Below the pieces are notes generated by a model. It saw only the letters and a list, made by a program, of their open reading frames with translations, was not told the DNA's origin and searched no databases. From the NCBI GenBank assembly GCA_019911865.1, contig JAIOJQ010000267.1, forward strand, positions 1-35,911: a stretch of DNA of 35,911 nucleotides. The letters are read 5' to 3'. Of the stretch, positions 28,455-35,911 are shown one piece after another. Within the stretch, counting starts at the first letter, position 1, and every line of letters begins with the position of its first letter. The position numbers and the translations under genes were made by a program. Origin of the DNA: Thermoanaerobaculia bacterium. GTDB lineage: Bacteria; Acidobacteriota; Thermoanaerobaculia; Multivoradales; JAGPDF01.

Positions 28455-29936
28455 CTAGGTCCGCGTGCCGCTCTCCACCGATGCGCCGGGGGTCGTGGCG
28501 ATCCCGGCGAGGCGGCGCGCGAGGCCGCTGAAGATGAGGGCGTGCAGCGGGTAGAGCGCGTACCAGTAGAGGAAGCCGCCGAGCCCCTTGGGCGCGAAGA
28601 AGGCGGTCTGGCCGAGCAGCGTTCCCTGCGGGTGAGGGTGGGCCTCGAACTGCAGCCAGGCGCGGCCGGGGACCTTCATCTCGGCGCGCAGGCGCAGCAG
28701 TCGCCCCGGCTCGACCCGTTCGACGCGCCAGAAGTCGAGCGCGTCGCCGGCGCGCAGCTCGGTCGGGTGGCGTCGTCCGCGGCGCATGCCCACTCCGCCG
28801 ACCAGCCGATCGAGCGCACCGCGCAGGCGCCAGGCCCCGTTCAGGAAGAGCCAGCCGCGCTCTCCGCCGAGGCGGGTGAAGGCCGCGAAGAGTCGCTCCG
28901 GCGGCGCGGCGACGATGCGCTGGCGCCGTTCGCGGATCATCCCCTCGCGCTCCTCGAGCTCGACCGGCGCGAGATCCCCCTGGCTCGAGGCGAGCGCGTC
29001 GTGCCAGCTGGTTTCGACCCGGCCGGCCTCGAGCTGCGCGAGCGCCCGCGCGACCGCCTCCGGATAGCCGACCGGCTCGATCTCCGGAAAGAGCTCGCGC
29101 GCCGCGCGATCGCGCACCACGACTTCGTTCTTCAGGCCGTCGATGAGCGGCCGGGCGATGGCGGCGGGAATCGGCGTGACGAGATGGACCCAGTAGGAGG
29201 AGAGGCGCGGCGTGAGCACGGGCACCGGCAGCAGCCAGCGCCGGAGTCCGCGCACGCGGGCATAGCCTGTCATCATCTCGCCGTAGGTGACGACGTCGGC
29301 GCCGCCGATCTCGATGACCCGGCCGGCGCACCCGGGGTGGTCGAGGGCGGCGACGAGATAGTCGAGAACGTTGGCGATCGCTATCGGCTGGGTTTTCGTG
29401 AAGACCCAGCGCGGGCAGACCATCACCGGAACGCGCTCGGCGAGATAGCGGATCATCTCGAAGGAGAGGCTCCCCGAGCCGACCACCACGCCGGCCCGCA
29501 GCTCGGTCACCGGCACCCCCGCCTCGCCGAGCGCCTCACCCGTCTCCTGACGCGAGCGCAGGTGGTGCGAGAGGTCGGTGGCGGGATCGCCGAGGCCGCC
29601 CAGGTAGACGATCCTCCCGACCCCCGCCGCGCGCGCCGCCGCTCCGAAGGCGCGCGCCGCCTCGCGGTCGCGGCGCGCGAACTCTTCGCCGGTGCCGAGG
29701 CTGTGGATGAGGTAGCAGGCGACCTCGACGCCGGCGAGCGCGGCGGCGAGCGTCGCGGGCGCCAGCACGTCGCCCGCCACCACCTCGACCCGGTCGCGCC
29801 AGGGGCGCCCGTCGAGCCGGCGCGGGTCGCGCGCCATGCAGCGCACGGCGCGCCCTCCGTCGAGCAGCCGGGGAACCAGGCGGCCGCCGACGTAGCCGGT
29901 GGCGCCGGTGACGAGGATCGGAGCGGGGGGAGCCAT
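28455..29936 (-). CDS. NAD(P)H-binding SDR/DUF2867 fusion oxidoreductase
   Basis: ILVTGATGYVGGRLVPRLLDGGRAVRCMARDP Rossmann motif; C-terminal ...ALDFWRVERVEPGRLLRLRAEMKVPGRAWLQFEAHP...LGGFLYWYALYPLHALIFSGLARRLA typical of DUF2867. Confidence 0.87.
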   Translation of the reverse strand: MAPPAPILVTGATGYVGGRLVPRLLDGGRAVRCMARDPRRLDGRPWRDRVEVVAGDVLAPATLAAALAGVEVACYLIHSLGTGEEFARRDREAARAFGAAARAAGVGRIVYLGGLGDPATDLSHHLRSRQETGEALGEAGVPVTELRAGVVVGSGSLSFEMIRYLAERVPVMVCPRWVFTKTQPIAIANVLDYLVAALDHPGCAGRVIEIGGADVVTYGEMMTGYARVRGLRRWLLPVPVLTPRLSSYWVHLVTPIPAAIARPLIDGLKNEVVVRDRAARELFPEIEPVGYPEAVARALAQLEAGRVETSWHDALASSQGDLAPVELEEREGMIRERRQRIVAAPPERLFAAFTRLGGERGWLFLNGAWRLRGALDRLVGGVGMRRGRRHPTELRAGDALDFWRVERVEPGRLLRLRAEMKVPGRAWLQFEAHPHPQGTLLGQTAFFAPKGLGGFLYWYALYPLHALIFSGLARRLAGIATTPGASVESGTRT

Positions 29937-29998
29937 TTGCCTACCTTACGCCCGGGCACGATCCGCGTGAACCCGGGGGGTGGGAGTTCGTGCGCGTA

Positions 29999-30250
29999 AT
30001 GGGGGAGAGACGGACTCGGCGCGTCCCCGCTTGGCGCTCCCGCTGGACCCGGTTCGGCGTAGTGGGCGTGCTCGCCTTTCTGGTCAAGGGCCTGCTCTGG
30101 CTGATCGTGCCGGCGCTGTTCTGGTTGCGTCGGCAGTCGGCGGGAGGGCCGCCCGGACCGCCGGCCGGGGAGGCTCAGTCGGCCGCGGCAGGAGTCTCGT
30201 CGCCGAGTTTCCGGGGAGGCATTCGCGGGCGCCCGCCCCAGTGCTCGTAG
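29999..30250 (+). CDS. Small single-TM protein; 3' end overlaps the convergent efflux-pump gene
   Basis: RWTRFGVVGVLAFLVKGLLWLIVPALFWLRR TM segment; GGGGGTGGGA upstream; overlaps 30175..30250. Confidence 0.5.
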   Translation: MGERRTRRVPAWRSRWTRFGVVGVLAFLVKGLLWLIVPALFWLRRQSAGGPPGPPAGEAQSAAAGVSSPSFRGGIRGRPPQCS

Positions 30251-33200
30251 AGGGCCGGGACGACCACCAGATTCAGAAAGGTCGAGGTCAGCAAACCGCC
30301 GAGGATGACCCGGGCCATCGGGCTCTGGATCTCGTTTCCGGCCTCGTTGCCGTGCAGCACCAGCGGAATGAGCGCGAGGCCCGCGGTGAGCGCGGTCATC
30401 AGGATCGGCGCCAGCCGCTCTTCGGAGCCGCGCCGCACCGCCTCGGCCAGCGCGAGGCCCTCCTCGCGCATCAGGTGCTGGTAGTGGGTGACCAGCAGCA
30501 CGCCATTGCGGGTGGCGATGCCGAACAGGGTCACGAAGCCGACCAGGGTGGCGACCGAAAGCACGCCGTTGCCGATCGCCAGGGCGAAGACCCCACCGAT
30601 GAGCGCCAGCGGCAGATTGACGAGCACGACCAGCGTATCGCGGTGGGTACCGAACGCGACGTAGAGCAGGCCGTACATGGCGAAGAGGATGAGGATCGCG
30701 ACGAGCGCTAGATTGCGCGCGCTGCGGCTCGCCTCCTCGAACTGGCCGCCGAAGGTCACGAGATACCCGGTCGGCAGGTCGACACCGGCGTCGACCGCCG
30801 CGCGGGCTCGCTCGACGGTGCCCGTGAGATCGGCGCCGGCCACGTTGGCGGTGAGCATGGCGACCCGCTGGACGTCCTCCCGCCGCACCATCGACGGTCC
30901 GAGGTCGAAACGGACGGCGGCGACGTCCGCCAGCGCGAGGACCGTCCCCGCGGGTGTGGTGACGGGCAGGCGCGCGAGCCGCTCGCGCGAGCTCCTGAGC
31001 CCCTCGGGGAGTCGCACGACGATGCGCGAAGTCAGACCCTCGTCGATGACTTCGCCGACCTCGATGCCCTGAAACAGCGCCTCGACGGCATCGGCGAGGT
31101 CGGCTGGCGCCAGGCCGTGCCGCGCCATCGCTTCGCGATCGAAGTCGATCACCAGCTGGGCGATGGCCGACTGCTCCTGGTTCGACAGGTCGACGATCCC
31201 CGGCACTCCCTGGAGGGTGCGCTCGACGGCGCCGGCGAGCCCGCGCAGAACCGCGAGGTCCGGCCCGAAGACCTTGATCGCCAGATTCGTCTTGCTGCCC
31301 GAGATCATGTGGTCGATGCGGTGGCTGATCGGCTGGCCGAAAGAGACGGTCACGCCGGGAATCGTCGCCACCGCCCGGCGCAGCTCGGCGAGCAGCTGCT
31401 CCTTGTCGCGGCCGTGTTCGAGCGGCCCGAGCACGACCTCCATCTCCGAGGCGTTGACCCCCTGGACGTGCTCGTCCTTCTCGGCGCGACCGGTGCGCCG
31501 GCTGGTCGACACGACCTCGGGAAAGTCGAGCAGCGCCTGTTCGACCTGACGGCCGAGGGCGTCGCTCTCGGCGAGCGGAATCCCGGGAGCGCTCACTACC
31601 GCGACGGTCAGCGACCCTTCGTTGAAAGGCGGCAGGAAGCTGCGCCCGAGGAGCGGCAGGATGGCGACGGCGGCGACGACCATGGCACCGGTCGCGACGA
31701 GCACCAGTGAGCGACGCCGGAGCGCCACGTCGAGCGACGGGCTGTAAGCGCGATGCAGGGTACGCAGCAGCCAGGGCTCGCGCGCCTCGAGCGCCTTCGA
31801 TCCGGGAAGCAGGAGGTAGCAGAGGACCGGGGTGACGGTCAGCGAGACGACGAGCGAGGCGGCCAGGGCGGCGACGTAGGAGAGGCCGAGCGGCCGCAGC
31901 AGGCGTCCCTCGATGCCCGGCAGGAAGAAGAGCGGCAGGAAGACCAGCACGATGATGACGGTGGCGAAGAAGATCGCCTTGCGCACCTCGGAGGAGGCCC
32001 GGAAGACCACCTCGAGTGACGGCCGTCGCTGCCGCTCTTCCTTTCCACGTTCGAGGCGCAATCGCCGGAAGACGTTCTCGACGTCGATGATCGCGTCGTC
32101 GACCAGGGCGCCGATGGCGATGGTGAGGCCACCCAGAGTCATCGTGTTGATCGTGCCGCCGAAGAGCGAAACGACCAGGATGCCGGCGAGAAGGGCGAGC
32201 GGAATGGCGAGCGCCGAGATCAGGGTCGTCCGCCAGGAGCCCAGGAAGAGGAAGAGGATGACGACGACCAGGACGGCGCCGTCGCGCAGGGCCGTCGTGA
32301 CGTTGGCGAGCGCCACCGAGATGAAGTCGGCCTGGCGGAAGTTCTCCTTCTCGATCGTCACTCCGTCGGGGAGCGCGGTCGCGATGCGCTCGAGGGCCCG
32401 ATCGATGCTGCGGGTCAAGTCGAGCGTGTTGGCGCCCGGCTGCTTCTGCACCGAGAGGATCACCGCCGGCTTCGTCTTGTAGGACGCCGTGCCGCGCGCG
32501 GGCTCCGAGCCCCAGGCTACGGTGGCGAGGTCGCCGATCCGGATCGGCGGACCGCCGGTCGCCCGCACGACCGTCGTCGCGACCTCGTCCGGATGCCGGG
32601 CGCGACCGAGGCCGCGAACCAGGTACTCCTGCCCTCCTTCGACGTGGAATCCGGCGGCGGGGCTGCGACTCGCGCGCGCCGTGGCGGCGACGAGCTCGTC
32701 GAGCCCGATGCCGTGCTGCGCGAGCGCTTCCGGATGCGCCGTGACCTGAAGCTGGCGGATGTCACCACCGATCGGAACCACCTGCGAGACACCGGGGATG
32801 GCGAGGAGGTTGCGGCGTACCACTGTCTCGGCGAGACGGCGCAGCTCCATCGGCGCGACGTTCTCGGCGGTCAGGGCGATGAAGGTGATCTCGCCCATGA
32901 TCGAGCTGATCGGACCGAGCTCGGGCCGCTCGGCCTGCTCCGGCAGAACGACCCGCTGCAGCCGCTCCGTGACCACCTGGCGCGCCTGGTAGATGTCGGT
33001 ACCCCAGACGAACTCGACCCAGATGACCGAAATGCCGTCGGCCGAGACGGAGCGCAGGCGGCGGATTCCGGTCGCACCGTTGACCGCCGACTCGATCGGG
33101 AAGGTGACGAGCGCCTCGACCTCCTCGGGCGCCATGCCGCCGGCCTCGGTGACGACCGTGACCGTCGGCGCGGAGAGGTCGGGAAAGATGTCGACCGGCA

Positions 33201-33306
33201 TGGCCGCCGTCCACAGGGCACCGAAGACGAGCAGGAGGCCGGCGGCGGCGAGGACGAGCAGCCGGTGAGTGAGCGAGAAGCGGATCAGGCGATCGAGGAA
33301 TGTCAT
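30175..33306 (-). CDS. czcA: CusA/CzcA-family heavy-metal efflux RND transporter
   Basis: 1043-aa RND protein: MPVDIFPDLSAPTVTVVTEAGGMAPEEVEALVTFPIESAVNGATGIRRLRSVSADGISVIWVEF; 12-TM pattern; RNGVLLVTHYQHLMREEG. Confidence 0.93.
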   Translation of the reverse strand: MTFLDRLIRFSLTHRLLVLAAAGLLLVFGALWTAAMPVDIFPDLSAPTVTVVTEAGGMAPEEVEALVTFPIESAVNGATGIRRLRSVSADGISVIWVEFVWGTDIYQARQVVTERLQRVVLPEQAERPELGPISSIMGEITFIALTAENVAPMELRRLAETVVRRNLLAIPGVSQVVPIGGDIRQLQVTAHPEALAQHGIGLDELVAATARASRSPAAGFHVEGGQEYLVRGLGRARHPDEVATTVVRATGGPPIRIGDLATVAWGSEPARGTASYKTKPAVILSVQKQPGANTLDLTRSIDRALERIATALPDGVTIEKENFRQADFISVALANVTTALRDGAVLVVVILFLFLGSWRTTLISALAIPLALLAGILVVSLFGGTINTMTLGGLTIAIGALVDDAIIDVENVFRRLRLERGKEERQRRPSLEVVFRASSEVRKAIFFATVIIVLVFLPLFFLPGIEGRLLRPLGLSYVAALAASLVVSLTVTPVLCYLLLPGSKALEAREPWLLRTLHRAYSPSLDVALRRRSLVLVATGAMVVAAVAILPLLGRSFLPPFNEGSLTVAVVSAPGIPLAESDALGRQVEQALLDFPEVVSTSRRTGRAEKDEHVQGVNASEMEVVLGPLEHGRDKEQLLAELRRAVATIPGVTVSFGQPISHRIDHMISGSKTNLAIKVFGPDLAVLRGLAGAVERTLQGVPGIVDLSNQEQSAIAQLVIDFDREAMARHGLAPADLADAVEALFQGIEVGEVIDEGLTSRIVVRLPEGLRSSRERLARLPVTTPAGTVLALADVAAVRFDLGPSMVRREDVQRVAMLTANVAGADLTGTVERARAAVDAGVDLPTGYLVTFGGQFEEASRSARNLALVAILILFAMYGLLYVAFGTHRDTLVVLVNLPLALIGGVFALAIGNGVLSVATLVGFVTLFGIATRNGVLLVTHYQHLMREEGLALAEAVRRGSEERLAPILMTALTAGLALIPLVLHGNEAGNEIQSPMARVILGGLLTSTFLNLVVVPALYEHWGGRPRMPPRKLGDETPAAAD

Positions 33307-33319
33307 CGCGTGGCCATCC

Positions 33320-34903
33320 TCAGTGAACGTGACCTTCGGCGGCCCCGCTCGACATCAAGCCGGCCCGCCGGATCGCCTCGCCTCCCCGCGTGACGAGGCG
33401 CTGTCCCGGGACGAGCCCGTCGACGAGGATGCGATCGCCCTGGCGCGCGACGACTTCGACCTCCTGGCGGGCGAAGCGCTCTCCGGAGAGCTGCAGGTAG
33501 ACCACCGAAACGCCGCCGTCGTCGACGACGGCGGTGGCGGGGACCACGATTCCCTCGCGCTCGCGGGCGAGCAGTACCTCGGCCTGCAAGGTCGTGCCGA
33601 GCACGAGGCTCGGGGCGTCGACCTCGAGGAGCGCGGTGAGAGTCCCCTTCGCCGGGTCGACCTCCGGTGAGATCGAAACCAGGCGCACGGAATCGCTCGC
33701 CAGCCGGATCGGTGGCTCGTCGCGTGGTTCGACGACGAGGCCTGACGGGCCCTGCGCGGCGAGCCTGCGGGCGGCGGCGGGAGCGAGATCGAGCTCGATC
33801 CAGACCGGTCCGGAGCCGATCACCCGGCCGAGCGCCTCGCCGGCCGAGACGGCAGCGCCCGGCGACGCGGTGACGGCGGCGATGCGGCCATCGAACGGCG
33901 CCCGAATGGTGAACGCCTCCTTCGATCCGCGTCCTTCGCGGACCGCGCTCCCGGCCTCGAGATCGCGGCGAGCGGCCTCGAGGCGCGCGTCGAGAGAGGT
34001 CGCGAGCGCCCGTGCGTCCTCGACCTCCCGGCGACTGGTGGCTTCCCGGGTGAGGAGGTCCTCGAGCCGCGCGACGCGGGCGCGAGCCGCTTCCGCCTCG
34101 GCCTCGAACGCGGAGACCGCGGCGCCCAGGCTGGCCAGGCTCCGATCGCTCGCGGCACGAGGTACGAGGTGGAAGAGCACCGCGCCCGCCGCGACTTCCT
34201 GACCCGGGTAGGGCCAGGGCCTCGCCTGGACGACGCCGTCGAGGTTGGCCGTGAGTATCACGTCGGCGCCCGCGGGAGGGCGCGCGCGGGCCAGGCCGCG
34301 GGCGCCTTCGGGGAGGCTGCCAGGGCGCACCCAGTCGGTCGCGAAGGCGGTGCGCCACTGCTGCTCCTTGAGGAACGGCACCGGCTCACCCGCCTCGCTC
34401 GCGCCACGCGGAGCCGGGGCGCGCACGATTCCTCCGGGATCCGACATCTCGCCGACGCGAACCATTCCGCCGCGAATTTCCTCGGCGCCGGCCTCCGAAG
34501 CGACGCGAAAGGCGAGCTCGTACTCCCCGGCCACGGCCGGCGCGACGTCGATGTTGAAGATGCCGGGGCGCGCCGCTGCCGTCGAATGGAAGACCTGCTC
34601 GCCGGTGCCGTCGCGCAGCACGATCTCGACCCGGCCTTCGGTCAGCGGTCGGAATCCGTCGAGAACCGTGACGTGCGTGTGCGCGGCGGCCGCCGACCCG
34701 GCAATCAGCGGGTCGACTTCGGGGAAGAGCTCGTAGCGCTCACCCCAGGCGGTGACCTGCCAGCTCTCCGCCTCGGCCTCCGGCTCGGCGTGGCGGTGTC
34801 CACAGCCGAGAGCGACGACGAGGATCGTAGCGCCCGTGCCAACGGAGGCGAAGCTCCGGATCCTGCTGAACCCGCCGGGCGTCCGCTCAGTGCGGATGAC
34901 CAT
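33320..34903 (-). CDS. czcB: Efflux RND periplasmic adaptor (CzcB-like) lipoprotein with extra N-terminal domain
   Basis: ATG 34903; lipobox LVVALGC; coiled-coil hairpin; FTIRAPFDGRIAAVTASPGAAVSAGEALGRVI barrel-sandwich hybrid; immediately upstream of czcA. Confidence 0.87.
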   Translation of the reverse strand: MVIRTERTPGGFSRIRSFASVGTGATILVVALGCGHRHAEPEAEAESWQVTAWGERYELFPEVDPLIAGSAAAAHTHVTVLDGFRPLTEGRVEIVLRDGTGEQVFHSTAAARPGIFNIDVAPAVAGEYELAFRVASEAGAEEIRGGMVRVGEMSDPGGIVRAPAPRGASEAGEPVPFLKEQQWRTAFATDWVRPGSLPEGARGLARARPPAGADVILTANLDGVVQARPWPYPGQEVAAGAVLFHLVPRAASDRSLASLGAAVSAFEAEAEAARARVARLEDLLTREATSRREVEDARALATSLDARLEAARRDLEAGSAVREGRGSKEAFTIRAPFDGRIAAVTASPGAAVSAGEALGRVIGSGPVWIELDLAPAAARRLAAQGPSGLVVEPRDEPPIRLASDSVRLVSISPEVDPAKGTLTALLEVDAPSLVLGTTLQAEVLLAREREGIVVPATAVVDDGGVSVVYLQLSGERFARQEVEVVARQGDRILVDGLVPGQRLVTRGGEAIRRAGLMSSGAAEGHVH

Positions 34904-35201
34904 CGTCGCCCTCCTTCTCTTCTTCGCCGTGGGTGTGCTCTTCGCCGCCGTCGTGGCTGTGCGGCTTTGTCTGCTGCTCGGTGTCCTTCTCGGTGAGCCC
35001 CTCGGAGGAGACGTCGGCGGGGTAGGCGGGCTCGAACTCGGGCTGCTCGGCAGGCCGGGTCGCCGTCTCCGGCTCCGCGGCGGGAGCCGGGGCCGCCGCT
35101 TCCCCGGAGGTGTCTGCCGGCCGGGAGCATCCGACGGTGGCGGCGGCGAGGAGGAGCGCAATCGCCAGCGTGGAGAGGCGGGGAGTCGAGGTTGGAGTCA
35201 T
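34887..35201 (-). CDS. Small His-rich lipoprotein
   Basis: ATG 35201; lipobox AAATVGC; C-terminal PHSHDGGEEHTHGEEEKEGDDGHPH; overlaps the adaptor start by 17 nt. Confidence 0.75.
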   Translation of the reverse strand: MTPTSTPRLSTLAIALLLAAATVGCSRPADTSGEAAAPAPAAEPETATRPAEQPEFEPAYPADVSSEGLTEKDTEQQTKPHSHDGGEEHTHGEEEKEGDDGHPH

Positions 35202-35253
35202 GAGCGTTCTCCGGGAAGAAGGTGTCGAAAGGAGCGGGCGTTGCATGTCGGTT

Positions 35254-35911
35254 TCAAGGTGTCGTCGAGGGAGGTGAATCGAAACTCGCTCCGGAGACCT
35301 GCGCCAGGCGCCGATGCGCGGCGAGCGCTTCGGCATGCAGGTCGAGAGCGGCGAGCTCGGCCTCGGTCGCCGAACGGAGCGCGTCGAGGAGATCGGTGAC
35401 GCTGGTTTCGCCGGCCCGGAAAGCGGCTGTTGCCGCGGACGTGACGGCGGAGCTGTCGGAGGCAGCGCCCGATGCGGCGATCGCCGCCACGCGCAACGCC
35501 TCCCAGGCGGTGAGCGCTCCCTGCCGCCGGGCGCGGATCTCCCGTTCGGCGAGTTCCAGCCGGGCGCTCGTCGCCTCGAGTCGGGCGCTGGCGAGGTCGC
35601 GTTCGGCCAGCCGCCGGTCGAACAGGGGGAGGCTCCAGCTCAGGCCCACCGTGGCACCGTCGGCGACTTCGCCGGCGGCCTCCTGTCGCTGCCAGCCGGC
35701 CGAAAGCGAGGGCATATCGAGCACGCGGGACGCGAGTTTCCGCTCCGCGCTGGCAGCTTCGTGCTCGGCGCGGAGCGTGGCGAGGAGGGGGTGGATCTCG
35801 CCGGTCGCACCGGGGTCTCCGAGGGCGGGGAGCTCGGGGACGGCGTCGGGTGCGAGGTCCGGCCGCCAGGCCCGGGCCGCCGCGAGCGCTTCGAGCCGCT
35901 CTGCCTCGGCG
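35254..35911 (-). CDS. TolC-family outer-membrane efflux protein (CzcC-like), truncated by the window edge
   Basis: Open through the window end; LSAGWQRQEAAGEVADGATVGLSWSLPLFDRRLAERDLASARLEATSARLELAEREIRARRQGALTAWEAL...AFRAGETSVTDLLDALRSATEAELAALDLHAEALAAHRRLAQVSG, classic TolC helices. Confidence 0.88.
   Translation of the reverse strand, partial: AEAERLEALAAARAWRPDLAPDAVPELPALGDPGATGEIHPLLATLRAEHEAASAERKLASRVLDMPSLSAGWQRQEAAGEVADGATVGLSWSLPLFDRRLAERDLASARLEATSARLELAEREIRARRQGALTAWEALRVAAIAASGAASDSSAVTSAATAAFRAGETSVTDLLDALRSATEAELAALDLHAEALAAHRRLAQVSGASFDSPPSTTP

Noticed and set aside
28542-29999. 485-aa plus-strand ORF opposite the SDR/DUF2867 gene
   Set aside because: Antisense to a clearly conserved Rossmann/DUF2867 protein; composition (runs of R, E, H, D) typical of antisense translation.
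1-35911. CRISPR arrays, tRNA/rRNA genes, transposases, integrases, restriction or phage modules
   Set aside because: Looked for direct-repeat/spacer periodicity and hallmark protein motifs on both strands; none seen.

Overview
High-GC (about 68-70%) bacterial chromosomal window. The family mix (FVVAW-repeat, kelch-like, DGFESG...WS C-terminal, DUF1028 and DUF4384 proteins) suggests Acidobacteriota, but that is inference only. Left to right: (i) secreted/surface proteins at 1-5.3 kb, including a seven-repeat kelch-like protein split by a frameshift in a G9 tract; (ii) the most interesting region, 5.5-13.05 kb: a FadL/OMPP1-like outer-membrane protein followed by an apparently exported caspase-family (C14) protein whose helical region holds six ~100-aa repeats, each with two cysteines, facing a translationally coupled, convergent pair encoding a DUF4384 protein and a Ser/Thr kinase-TM-FGE/SUMF1-like fusion; (iii) a signalling cluster at 13.9-23.3 kb (hybrid histidine kinase, GAF-GGDEF-EAL, PAS-PAS-GGDEF) with an OmpA protein ending in a cysteine-spaced 4 x 19-aa repeat; (iv) a decayed zone at 23.3-26.7 kb (alcohol-dehydrogenase tail fragment, frame-disrupted FVVAW-repeat protein, DUF1028 protein apparently lacking its middle, N-terminally truncated VOC dioxygenase); (v) alpha/beta hydrolase, DUF998 and NAD(P)-binding/DUF2867 genes; (vi) a CzcCBA-like heavy-metal efflux operon on the minus strand with a His-rich lipoprotein. 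No rRNA, tRNA, CRISPR array, transposase or integrase was recognised. Most long antisense ORFs in the track are GC-driven shadow ORFs. All domain calls come from reading motifs by eye; no database search was run.
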